From: Halosimplex salinum | GTDB lineage: Archaea; Halobacteriota; Halobacteria; Halobacteriales; Haloarculaceae | Direction: 5' to 3' | NCBI RefSeq assembly: GCF_003730195.1 | Contig: NZ_QWGG01000009.1 | Coordinates: 62,001 to 126,000, forward strand | DNA length: 64,000 nt | Shown here: one piece after another, positions 16,611 to 25,493 of the stretch | Layout of the letters: each line of letters opens with the position of its first letter | Numbering within the stretch: position 1 is the stretch's first letter | Made by a program: the position numbers and the translations under genes | The notes under the pieces: model-generated | Database searches by the model: none | The model's input: only the letters and a program-made list of their open reading frames with translations | Told to the model about the DNA's origin: nothing

Positions 16611-18107
16611 ATGACAGACGCTCGCGTCACCGTTCACACAGAGGCAGGTATCGATCGTATCGAGCCCGAACTGCACGGCCACTTCGCCGAGCACCTCGGG
16701 CGCTGTATCTACGACGGGGTCTGGACCGACGACACCGTCGACGAGGAGGGGTTCCGCGAGGACGTCCTCGAACTGCTCGAAGCCCTCGAGATGCCGGTCC
16801 TGCGCTGGCCCGGCGGCTGTTTCGCCGACGACTACCACTGGGAGGACGGCGTCGGACCGCGCGAGGACCGACCCCGTCGCCGCAACCTCTTCTGGGGCCA
16901 GGGCCGCGAGATGATACCCGAGGAGTCCAACGCCTTCGGCACCGACGAGTTCCTCGAACTATGCGAGCGCGTCGGCACCGAACCGTACCTCGCCGCGAAC
17001 GTCGGCTCCGGCGACCCTCAGGAGGCCGCGAACTGGGTCGAGTACTGCAACTACGACGGCGACACGGAACTGGCCGACCGCCGCCGCGCGAACGGTCGCG
17101 AGGAGCCCTACGAGGTGAAGTACTGGGGACTGGGTAACGAGAACTGGGGCTGCGGTGGCCGGATGTCCCCCGAGCAGTACGCCCGTCAGTACCGCCGCTT
17201 CGCGACGTACGTCGGGACCCAGAGCGCCCACATGCTCGACCACGACCTCGAACTCATCGCCTGCGGCTTCGAGAACCACGAGTGGAACCACCGCTTCATG
17301 GAGGAGGTCGGCAACTCCGAATGGGGCGTGGACTTCCCGCTCGACCACCTGACGCTGCACCACTACTACGGCCGGACGATGACCGTCTCCGAGTCCGACG
17401 AGGACGACTACGACCAGTTCCTCGCCGAGGCGCTGGAGCTGGACGACCACATCGAGCGGATCGCCTCCGCGATCAACGCCTTCGCGTCGACGCGTGACAT
17501 CGGTGTCATCATCGACGAGTGGGGCTCGTGGCACCCCGAGGCCCAGGGCGGCACCGGTCTCGAACAGCCCGGGACCGTCCTCGACGCCCTCTCCGCGGCC
17601 GCTGTCCTCGACGTCTTCAACGACCACGCCGACGTGATGACGATGTCCAACATCGCCCAGACGGTCAACGTCCTCCAGTGTCTCGTCGAGACCGAGGGCG
17701 ACGAGGCGTGGGCGCGCCCGACCTACCGCGTCTACGACCTCTACGCCCAGCACAAGGGCAACGAGGCCGTCACCACCTCCGTCGACACGCCGACCCGCGA
17801 ACTCGACGACGAGGAACTGCCGCTGGTCGGCGCCTCCGCCTCCGTCGACGACGACGGCGAGGTGTACGTCACCGCGACGAACCTCGACACCCGCGCGGCC
17901 CACACGGTCGAGTTCACCGTCGAAGACGCGACCGGCGACGACGTGGACGCGCAGGTCCTCTTCGAGGGCCAGGAGCCCGACCTGGAAGTCGACGCGAGCA
18001 ACGCCGACGAGTTCGCCGCCGACGACCTCGACGTCACCGTCGACGGCGACGGTACGATCACCGCCGAACTCGAACCGTCGACCGTCGCCGCCATCTCCGT
18101 GGAGTAA
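16611..18107 (+). CDS. Alpha-L-arabinofuranosidase, GH51, intracellular
   Basis: The 498-residue protein has no signal peptide and reads as a complete GH51 enzyme: LRWPGGCFADDYHWEDGVGP, acid/base Glu177 in GLGNENWGCGG and nucleophile Glu303 in IIDEWGSWHP, followed by a C-terminal beta-sandwich from about 400. GH51 enzymes release terminal alpha-L-arabinofuranose from arabino-oligosaccharides with retention. Being cytoplasmic, it would act on imported oligosaccharides and feed arabinose to the Gfo6-like dehydrogenase. A TATA-like atttatacc lies about 35 bp upstream. The 3' end abuts a truncated, oppositely oriented GH51 relative. Confidence 0.93.
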   Translation: MTDARVTVHTEAGIDRIEPELHGHFAEHLGRCIYDGVWTDDTVDEEGFREDVLELLEALEMPVLRWPGGCFADDYHWEDGVGPREDRPRRRNLFWGQGREMIPEESNAFGTDEFLELCERVGTEPYLAANVGSGDPQEAANWVEYCNYDGDTELADRRRANGREEPYEVKYWGLGNENWGCGGRMSPEQYARQYRRFATYVGTQSAHMLDHDLELIACGFENHEWNHRFMEEVGNSEWGVDFPLDHLTLHHYYGRTMTVSESDEDDYDQFLAEALELDDHIERIASAINAFASTRDIGVIIDEWGSWHPEAQGGTGLEQPGTVLDALSAAAVLDVFNDHADVMTMSNIAQTVNVLQCLVETEGDEAWARPTYRVYDLYAQHKGNEAVTTSVDTPTRELDDEELPLVGASASVDDDGEVYVTATNLDTRAAHTVEFTVEDATGDDVDAQVLFEGQEPDLEVDASNADEFAADDLDVTVDGDGTITAELEPSTVAAISVE

Positions 18108-19509
18108 CGGCACGACGCGAGCGACGACCGCATCTTTTCGCTGTGTGGCTCCGTTTCGACGCTCGGAACCGGACGACGAGCCAGTCGTTCGCCGTGATCG
18201 ATGCTGTCAGCGACGTAGCTGGCATGGCCGTGCCTCGATTGTCCCGTTCGTCGTCGACCGCCGTCAGCGCCTCGCGAAAGCGCCGGAACCGGTCGGCGTT
18301 GCCGCCGGGCGTCGTCCAGGTGACCTGCCACGGGCCGTATATCTCGTTGCCGACCTCCCAGTAGCGCACGTCGTAGGGCTCCGGGTGGCCGTGCTCGGCA
18401 CGGAGCCGGCCCATCTCCGTCTCCTCGGGGTCGCCGTTGCAGTACTCGACCCAGCGGGCGGCCTCCTCTGGCGTGCCGTCCCCGGCGTTCAGGCAGATCA
18501 TCGGCTCGCAGTCGACGGCCTCGCAGAGCGCGAGGAACTCGTCGGTGCCGAACAGGTTAGACTCGACGGCGTCCCACGCGGGGTTCGGCTTCGTCGGCCG
18601 CTCCTCGACCGGGCCGACGCCGTCGCGCCAGTGGTACCCCGAGGCGAAGTTGCCGCCGGGCCACCGCAAGACCGACAGATCCATCTCGCGGAGCAGGTCG
18701 ACGATTTCGGGATCCGCCGTGTGAACGTGGTCGTCCGGTCGGCAGAGGACGCGGTCGACGACGAGGTTCGCGTCGGCCGCGGCCGTCGTCACGCTGAACC
18801 CGAACAGCCGGTCCGACTCGTCCAGCCCCGCGGGCAGGTCGAACTCGAAAGCGGTCGTGCGGTTGTCCCTGTGAGCAGTAATCGTCGTCTCAGCGAGCAC
18901 GTCGCCGAGCACGCCGTCTTCGGCCACCTCGTGGACAGCCAGACGGACCGGCGTCTCCTCAATCGCGCGGAGCGTGACCTGCCCCTCGTAGCCGTTCGTC
19001 CGGTGGATCGGGAGGTGACACCACTGCGCGATGCCGCGGTAGCTGTCCTCCGAATCGGTGGTTCCGTCGGCATCGAGTATCTCGATTCGCTGGGCGCGGT
19101 CCTCGGCCGTCCCCACGTCGGGGCTGGTCCGCACGGCTCCCTCGTCGCCGTACGGGAACCACCACAGCGCGGTCCCGTCGTGGTAGGCCTCTTCGAGGCG
19201 GTCGGCGTCGGGGACGCCCTGCGTCTCCGCGTAGGTCTCGATGCGCTCGGCTATCTCGTCGGGGTCGCGGACGCCGCCGCGGCCGCCGTCGGCGTCGTAC
19301 TGGTAGTCCTGGAACTGCCACGACGCCAGCGTGGGGTTGTACAGCACCTGCGCTTCGAGGACGTTCTGCACGTTCCGCGGCGAGTAGAGGTGTTCACCGA
19401 ACTTGCCGAACAGTTCGTCGGGAACCGGGTCGCCCCGCCGCTCGGGGTCGAGTCGGACCGTCGCGCGGTCCGGAGACTCGCCGCTGGTGTGGCGAAAGAG
19501 CTCTGTCAT
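18058..19509 (-). pseudogene. 3'-truncated GH51-like arabinofuranosidase gene
   Basis: From MTELFRHTSGESPDRATV the frame gives a good GH51-like N-terminal two thirds: LFGKFGEHLYSPRNV, a carbohydrate-binding-like insert, LRWPGGNFASGYHWRDGVGP and acid/base Glu389 in WEVGNEIYGPW. Similarity ends near residue 424 (about 18238), after FRRFREALTAVDDE. The remaining 60 residues are basic, low-complexity and antisense to the end of the neighbouring GH51 gene. The nucleophile Glu region and the C-terminal beta-sandwich are absent, so it cannot be a working retaining glycosidase. A deletion that joined it to the adjacent GH51 gene is the simplest explanation. It is divergent from the GH127 gene. Confidence 0.75.
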
Positions 19510-19614
19510 TGCCGTACACCGACTGTGGCGAGACACGGAGATAAATCCCGGTGGCCGCACGGCCCGGTGACCAGTAGTATTATTCGCCCACTGGCGCAAC
19601 TGTCGGGTGTCAGC

Positions 19615-21555
19615 ATGCCCAGCTCGCAGTATTCTATCGACGTCTCCGACGTCACCGTCGACGACGAGTTCTGGTCGCCGTGGATCGACAGGAACCGGGA
19701 CGTGACCGTCGAGTACCAGTACGAACAGCTCGAAGCGTCGGGAACCCTGGAGAACTTCCGCCGCGCCGCCGACGGGACGGAGGGCGGGTTCCAGGGGATG
19801 TGGTTCCAGGACACGGACGCCTACAAGTGGATCGAGGCGGCGAGCTACGAACTCGCCAAGGCCGACGACCCCGACCTGCGCGAGCGGGTCGAGGAAGTGA
19901 TCGACCTGATCGCCGCCGCCCAGAAGGATTCGGGCTACCTCGACACGTACTTCCAGCTCGTCGAGCCCGGGAACGAGTGGACGAACCTCAACATCATGCA
20001 CGAGCTGTACTGCGCCGGCCACCTGATCGAGGCCGCCGTCGCCCACCACGAGGCCACTGGCGACCGCTCCCTGCTCGACGTGGCCGTCGACTTCGCGGAC
20101 CACGTCGACGACGTGTTCGGCGACGAGATCGACGGCGTCCCCGGCCACGAGGGGATAGAACTCGCGCTCGTGCGTCTCTACCGCGTCACGGACGAGGAGC
20201 GCTACCTCGACCTGGCGGAGTACTTCGTCGACCGCCGGGGCCACGACGACCGACTCCAGTGGGAGCTCGAACACTCCGAGGAGATCGGAGGCAGTTCGTG
20301 GGACGACGGGGCGCTCATCCCCGCCGACGGCGGCGGGAGCCTGTTCCTCGACGAGGACGGCGAGTACGTCGGCACGTACGCCCAGGCCCACGCGCCGGTC
20401 CGCGAGCAGGAGGCCGTCGAGGGCCACGCCGTCCGGGCGATGTACCTCTACGCCGGCGTCACGGACCTCGTGGCCGAGCGCGGCGACGAAGCCCTCCGGG
20501 CGGCGCTCGACCGCCTGTGGGCGAACATGACCGAGAAGCGGCTGTACGTCACCGGCGGCATCGGCCCGGAGTACGACCACGAGGGGTTCACCGAGGACTA
20601 CGACCTGCCGAACGAGACCGCATACGCCGAGACCTGCGCCGCTATCGGGAGCGTCTTCTGGAACCAGCGGCTGTTCGAACTCACGACGGACGCGAAGTAC
20701 GCCGACCTGATCGAACGGACCCTCTACAACGGGTTCCTGGCGGGCGTCGGCCTCGACGGCGAGCGATTCTTCTACGTGAACCCGCTGGCGAGTTCGGGCG
20801 ACCACCACCGGAGCGGCTGGTTCACCTGCGCCTGCTGTCCGCCCAACGCCGCCCGGCTGTTCGCCTCGCTCGGCCAGTACTGCTACTCGACGACCGGCGG
20901 CGAACTGTACGTCACCCAGTACGTGGGCAGCACGCTCGAAACGACGGTCGACGGCACCGAGGTCGAACTCGATCAGTCCAGCGCCCTCCCGTGGGAGGGC
21001 CGAGTCGAGATCGAAGTCGACGCCGCCGGCGCCGTCCCGGTCAACCTCCGGATCCCCGCGTGGAGCGAGGACGCGACCGTCACCGTCGACGGCGAGGAAG
21101 TCTCACACGGCGGGAAGGAGGTCTCGCACGACGGGACCGGGTACGTCCGGATCGAGCGGGACTGGAGCGGCGAGGACATCGAACTGCGACTGGAGATGGA
21201 GTCCGAACTGGTCACGGCCCACCCCGCGGTCGAGGCCGACGCCGGACGGGTGGCCGTCCGGCGCGGTCCACTCGTCTACTGCGCGGAGGCCGTCGACAAC
21301 GATCGACCGCTCCACCAGTACTCGGTCCCCGACGACGCGGCGATCGAGACCGACGGCGCGGACGCGCGCCTCGACGGCGCAACCGCCCTCGAAGCGGACG
21401 CGACGGTGCCGTTCCTCGACGGGTGGGAAGGGTCGCTGTACAGACCGGTCGAGGAGACCGCCGAGGAGGAGACGCGGCTCCGACTCGTGCCGTACTACGC
21501 CTGGGACAACCGCGAGGCGGGCGCGATGCAGGTGTGGCACCGCAGGCGTCCCTGA
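19615..21555 (+). CDS. Beta-L-arabinofuranosidase, GH127 (DUF1680), intracellular
   Basis: The 646-residue protein starts MPSSQYSIDVSDVTVDDEFW; the long open frame upstream is antisense to the truncated GH51 and is rejected. The (alpha/alpha)6 barrel contains LNIMHELYCAGHLIEAA, GYLDTYFQLVEPGNEW and the zinc-thiolate active site: Glu339 and Cys341 in YAETCAAIGS, Cys407 and Cys408 in CACCPPNAAR. These align with the Glu-Cys-Cys-Cys set of bifidobacterial HypBA1, in which a Cys is the nucleophile. Such enzymes remove beta-L-arabinofuranose from plant glycans. No signal is present, so oligosaccharides must be imported first. Confidence 0.92.
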   Translation: MPSSQYSIDVSDVTVDDEFWSPWIDRNRDVTVEYQYEQLEASGTLENFRRAADGTEGGFQGMWFQDTDAYKWIEAASYELAKADDPDLRERVEEVIDLIAAAQKDSGYLDTYFQLVEPGNEWTNLNIMHELYCAGHLIEAAVAHHEATGDRSLLDVAVDFADHVDDVFGDEIDGVPGHEGIELALVRLYRVTDEERYLDLAEYFVDRRGHDDRLQWELEHSEEIGGSSWDDGALIPADGGGSLFLDEDGEYVGTYAQAHAPVREQEAVEGHAVRAMYLYAGVTDLVAERGDEALRAALDRLWANMTEKRLYVTGGIGPEYDHEGFTEDYDLPNETAYAETCAAIGSVFWNQRLFELTTDAKYADLIERTLYNGFLAGVGLDGERFFYVNPLASSGDHHRSGWFTCACCPPNAARLFASLGQYCYSTTGGELYVTQYVGSTLETTVDGTEVELDQSSALPWEGRVEIEVDAAGAVPVNLRIPAWSEDATVTVDGEEVSHGGKEVSHDGTGYVRIERDWSGEDIELRLEMESELVTAHPAVEADAGRVAVRRGPLVYCAEAVDNDRPLHQYSVPDDAAIETDGADARLDGATALEADATVPFLDGWEGSLYRPVEETAEEETRLRLVPYYAWDNREAGAMQVWHRRRP

Positions 21556-21615
21556 GGGTCGAACCGACCGAAGCGAGAGAACTGACCGAAGGAGAGTCCG
21601 CCGGCGTCTCGGGCG

Positions 21616-21780
21616 TCAGTCGTCTCCCGACGCCGATTCGTCCTCGTCGCCGTCGTCCTCCGCTTCGCTCTCGTCTTCGTCTTCTCCGTCCTCGTCGTCT
21701 CCTCCTTCGTCCTCGTTCTCGTCTTCCCGCTCGTCGTCCTCTGCCTCTCCCTCGTCTTCCTCGTCTCCGTCCTCACCGAT
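21616..21780 (-). repeat. Low-complexity acidic codon run in the GH51 tail
   Basis: The DNA is dominated by GAC, GAA and GAG codons (cctcgtcctc-like on the plus strand), encoding a polyacidic tail with DEDE, EDDE and DEGGDDED patches. Such tracts expand and contract easily by slippage. Confidence 0.8.
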
Positions 21781-24195
21781 CGTTCCAACGTGCGGTTCGC
21801 TGTACGGTGCGGCGTCGAGGCCGCGCCAGACGCCGTCGTCGCCGACGGTGTCGGGCTGACCGCGGTCGTTGTCGACGTACAGTCGGACGACCGCGGCCGG
21901 GTCGAGATCCAGCGTCAGCGTCCCGTCCTCGCCGACGGTCGTCGTCGTCTGCTCTGCGGTGTGGTTGGTCGGTTCGTCCCACGACTCGGGGAACAGGTGC
22001 GGGAGCGGCCGCTCCTCGGCGGTCGGGCGCAGGGCGACGACCTCGACCGACCTGCCGGCGTACCGGTCGCCGAGTTCGACCGTGACCTCGCTGTTCGTCC
22101 GGAGGTTCCGGTTGGTGAGGAACACGGCGAGTTCCCGACCGCGGCGGTTCTGCATCCCCGCGGCGTCGACGTAGGGCACGTCCTCCATCGGGCGGATACG
22201 CGGTCCGGTGTCGGGGATCGTTCGACTGTTGCCGTCGAGCTCCACGTCGACGGCGTGCCACTCGGCGTCGTCCTCGAAGAGCGCCGAATAGAGGCCGAAC
22301 ACCGACCCCGCGGGCGCCAGCGGGTTCGGGTCCGGCGGGAAGTCCTCGTTGATCGGCGGGAACATCCGAACGGGCACCCACGTCTGGGAGGCCTCTTTCA
22401 CCGTTTCACTCTGTCGGACGAAGGCGTTGAGCATCCCCGCGATGTACGCGCCGCCGGGCATCGTCTCCGGGCCGGGATAGGGGGCGCCGTCGTCGACGCT
22501 CGGGAACAGCCCGTACTCGCCGACGTTGATACGGAAGTCGTCGATTCCGGCGTCGTCGGCCTTTTCGCTCAGTTCGGCCATCAACTCGCCGAACTGCGTC
22601 GGGAACATCACCAGCACCTCGTTGTAGTCGATCGGGCCGGCGTCGTGCTCGTCGTACCAGGCGTCGCGGGCGTCCTGACTTTCGATCCCCCAGTTGTAGC
22701 GGTGGAGGTCGAACCCGTCGAGGTGGTCGCCCGCTTCCGCGAACACGGTGTCGTTCCAGGTGGCGGGGTCGGGAGTGTTCGCTTCCTCGTAGCCGGGGTC
22801 CATCGCGTCGGCGTACACCAGAATGTCGTCGTCGACGGCCCGCATCGCGTCGGCGTACTCGACGAACCCGATCCGTTCGTCGGAGCCGCTCGCGTACTCC
22901 GAGGGGTCCTGCGTCGAGCCGCGCTGCCACGGGCCCCAGACCTCGTTGCCGACCTCCCAGTGGGTCACGTCGTACGGCGCGGGATGGCCGTTCTCGGCGC
23001 GGAGACGGCCCATCTCCGTGTCCGTCGAGCCGTTGCAGTACTCGACCCAGTCGGCGGCGTCCTCGGGCAGGATCTGCCGTTCGGCGGCCCATCCGGGCGG
23101 GTTGTCCCACCAGCCGACCGTGATGCGCGGCGTGAGGTCGGCCACCTCGCAGAGTTCGAGGTACTCGTCGGTCCCGAAGTAGTTGGGTTCGAGGCCGCCC
23201 CAGGCGTGGTTGAAGCGGACCGGCCGCTCGTCGAGCGGGCCGACCCCGTCGCGCCAGTTGTACTGGCTGGTGAAGTTGCCGCCGGGCCACTTCAGCCACG
23301 TCGAATTCTGTTCGCGCATCAGCGCGACGGTGCTCGGGTTGAACTTGCCGCGGACGGCGTCGTCGGCCGCGAGGTTCACCCAGTCGAGGTCGACGTGGCC
23401 GCTCCCCTCGGCCGTGAACTCGACGGCGTACTTCCCGTAGGGGGTGTCGACGTCCGCGATGGCGCCGGCGATGTACTGCTCGCCCGCGGCCTCGGCGAGT
23501 TCGAGCGTCACTTCGTGGCGCGTCCACTCGCCGGTCACGGGGAGGTCGGTCGCGGCGAGCTCCTCGCCGTCGAGCGTCGTGAGCGCGGCCCGCACCGTCT
23601 CACAGCCCTCGCCGCGGACGGACACGGAGAGGTCGTACCCCAGCGTTCGGAAGTCCGGGAGGACGATCTTCTGGGAGATCCCGCCGCGCGCGCCGTCGAG
23701 CGCGACGCGCTGGTAGTTCGTCGTCTCCACCGCGGCGACGCCGCCCTCGCGCTGTTCGAACGACGCGCCCGTCCCGCCGACCGGTTCCCACGGGAACGGC
23801 ACGCCGTCGACCTGTTCGATCTCCGACGCGGGGTAGAACGTTCTCGGGCCGAAGAAGTCGTCCTCCGAGTACGTCCGCGGGTAGAACGAGGGGTTCTTGA
23901 CGTGTTCGGAGTAGACGCCGGGGTAGATGGTCCCCGAGTCGTAACTCTCGCACAGGCGCCCGAAGAGGCCGTCCGAGACGGCCTCGTCCGTTCGGTCGTC
24001 GACGTCCAGTGAGACGGTGTTACTGACGGCCGAGTCCGTGCCGCTCCCGTCGGACTGTGGCTCACCGACGACAGTCCCGGTCGCCGCGCCCGCCAGTACC
24101 GCCGACTGGAGGCCCAGGAACACACGCCGCGACAGTCCACCCGTCCCGGTGCCGCTACTATCGGCTCTCCCGCGAAGCTCGCGATCACGAGGCAT
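21616..24195 (-). CDS. Secreted GH51-type alpha-L-arabinofuranosidase with acidic C-terminal tail
   Basis: The 859-residue protein has a Tat signal (LSRRVFLGLQSAVLAGAA) without an evident lipobox. It continues with an N-terminal carbohydrate-binding-like region containing FYPRTYSEDDFFGPRTFYP, then WPGGNFTSQYNWRDGVGP, acid/base Glu418 in WEVGNEVWGPW and nucleophile Glu560 in INVGEYGLFP. The last 50 or so residues are almost only Asp, Glu, Gly and Ser. It would work outside the cell, trimming arabinose from pectin or arabinoxylan, complementing the two intracellular arabinofuranosidases. The tail probably aids solubility or low-affinity surface association at high salt. Confidence 0.9.
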   Translation of the reverse strand: MPRDRELRGRADSSGTGTGGLSRRVFLGLQSAVLAGAATGTVVGEPQSDGSGTDSAVSNTVSLDVDDRTDEAVSDGLFGRLCESYDSGTIYPGVYSEHVKNPSFYPRTYSEDDFFGPRTFYPASEIEQVDGVPFPWEPVGGTGASFEQREGGVAAVETTNYQRVALDGARGGISQKIVLPDFRTLGYDLSVSVRGEGCETVRAALTTLDGEELAATDLPVTGEWTRHEVTLELAEAAGEQYIAGAIADVDTPYGKYAVEFTAEGSGHVDLDWVNLAADDAVRGKFNPSTVALMREQNSTWLKWPGGNFTSQYNWRDGVGPLDERPVRFNHAWGGLEPNYFGTDEYLELCEVADLTPRITVGWWDNPPGWAAERQILPEDAADWVEYCNGSTDTEMGRLRAENGHPAPYDVTHWEVGNEVWGPWQRGSTQDPSEYASGSDERIGFVEYADAMRAVDDDILVYADAMDPGYEEANTPDPATWNDTVFAEAGDHLDGFDLHRYNWGIESQDARDAWYDEHDAGPIDYNEVLVMFPTQFGELMAELSEKADDAGIDDFRINVGEYGLFPSVDDGAPYPGPETMPGGAYIAGMLNAFVRQSETVKEASQTWVPVRMFPPINEDFPPDPNPLAPAGSVFGLYSALFEDDAEWHAVDVELDGNSRTIPDTGPRIRPMEDVPYVDAAGMQNRRGRELAVFLTNRNLRTNSEVTVELGDRYAGRSVEVVALRPTAEERPLPHLFPESWDEPTNHTAEQTTTTVGEDGTLTLDLDPAAVVRLYVDNDRGQPDTVGDDGVWRGLDAAPYSEPHVGTIGEDGDEEDEGEAEDDEREDENEDEGGDDEDGEDEDESEAEDDGDEDESASGDD

Positions 24196-24663
24196 ACGAG
24201 AGACACGTCGGAACGATCATGTAAAAACATTTTGAACAGTCGGGGACGGAGCGGACTCGTGCGTCCGGGGCGGCGCTCGTGACTATTCCACTCGCGGCCC
24301 GTCCCGACTGTCTCCTCTGGGAGAACTATTAAGTATCCGAACCGAGTACCGTGAAGCGGCACGCAGGTAGCCACTCGCTGTCAGACAGACATCCCCCCAC
24401 AGTCGGCATTCGACGCCGTGATCCGCTCGGAGACCGAACGGTGGCGGCGTCCGTCGCCTGCCGTGCCAGTGGCTCCCCCTCGCCTTGACCCCGCGAGGCC
24501 GGGAGCCCTGACCCTCGCTGTTTCGATTCGGCCGTTGGTGACAACGTTCGATCATACATTGTTTTCTTATACGTCTGTCCGCTCGGAGCGACCGGAGAGA
24601 CGCCGCTCGGAGCAGCCGCTGGCTGGTCGAACGAGCCGTGACGCGGGTGGAGGAGAGACGGGG
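24196..24663. other. Intergenic region upstream of the secreted GH51 gene; no gene seen
   Basis: This 470-bp stretch holds the probable TATA element of the GH51 gene (read leftward, gtttttacatg about 25 bp before the ATG) and further AT-rich patches near 24330 and 24560. No open frame in it has recognisable protein character. Confidence 0.5.
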
Positions 24664-25458
24664 TTACAGCGCGTCGGACCACTCGGAGTAGGTGGTGTTG
24701 AACTCGACGACGCCGACGACGTTGCGGATCCGGGACGGTATCTCCGAGCGGAACCGCTCGCCGGTCAGTCGGTCGCTCGGGCCGGAGACGCTGATCGCTC
24801 CGAGCAGTTCGCCCGACCGGTCGGAGATGGCCGAGGCGACACACCGGACCCCTTGGTCGCGTTCCTCGTCGTCGAAGGCGACCCCGCGCTCGCGAATCTC
24901 CGCCAGCGTCGCGCGGAGTTCGTCCTCGTCGGTGATCGTGTTGTCCGTCCGCCGGGACAGGGAACTGTCCGCGAGGAACGCGTCCAGTCGGTCCGCCGGG
25001 AGTTCGGCCAGGAACGCCTTGCCGGCGGCCGTGCAGTGCAGGTCCTCGACGGTCCCGGCGTAGGTCGGCGGGTCGTCGACGTCGTCACCGGCGGCCTGGT
25101 ACAGCGTGATCCCCTGGCCGTCGCGCTCGACGACGAGCCGGGCCTGTTCGCCGGTGGTCTCGGCCAGCCGGTCGACGTTCGGCTTGGCGACGTGATAGAT
25201 CCGTTCCTGCGTCCGCGCCGAGGCCCCGAGCGTGAACAGCCCCAGGCCGAGCCGGTACCTGCCGTCCTCGCGGACGAGGTAGTTGTCCGACGCGAGCGTG
25301 CTGAGATAGTGGTGTACGGTGCTCTTGGGGAGGTCGAGCGCGTCGGCGAGCTCCGTGACGCCGACCCGGTCGCGCTCGCGGACCCCCTCGAGTATCCTGA
25401 ACGCCGTCGCGACCGACTCTATCCGTCCGCCCCCCGACCGGGAGTCGCCCTCGCTCAT
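24664..25458 (-). CDS. IclR-family transcriptional regulator
   Basis: The start MSEGDSRSGGGRIESVATAF gives 264 residues. The winged helix reads RVGVTELADALDLPKSTVHHYLSTLASDNYL. The ligand domain contains LHCTAAGKAFLAELPADRLD and CVASAISDRSGELLGAISVS. It lies between the secreted arabinofuranosidase and a sugar-type oxidoreductase, all leftward, with 35 bp between the oxidoreductase stop and this start. It may be co-transcribed with the oxidoreductase and regulate it and the GH51 gene. It is the third IclR protein in the window and is about as distant from the other two as typical paralogs are. Confidence 0.9.
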   Translation of the reverse strand: MSEGDSRSGGGRIESVATAFRILEGVRERDRVGVTELADALDLPKSTVHHYLSTLASDNYLVREDGRYRLGLGLFTLGASARTQERIYHVAKPNVDRLAETTGEQARLVVERDGQGITLYQAAGDDVDDPPTYAGTVEDLHCTAAGKAFLAELPADRLDAFLADSSLSRRTDNTITDEDELRATLAEIRERGVAFDDEERDQGVRCVASAISDRSGELLGAISVSGPSDRLTGERFRSEIPSRIRNVVGVVEFNTTYSEWSDAL

Positions 25459-25493
25459 GTCCGAACCTGTCCCGGTCGGCACTTAAACGTACG

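Noticed and set aside
18145-19614. N-terminal extension of the GH127 frame
   Set aside because: The extension is antisense to the truncated GH51 gene; GH127 similarity starts at the ATG at 19615.
21790-24012. 740-codon plus-strand frame opposite the secreted GH51 gene
   Set aside because: Antisense shadow; the minus strand carries both GH51 catalytic motifs.
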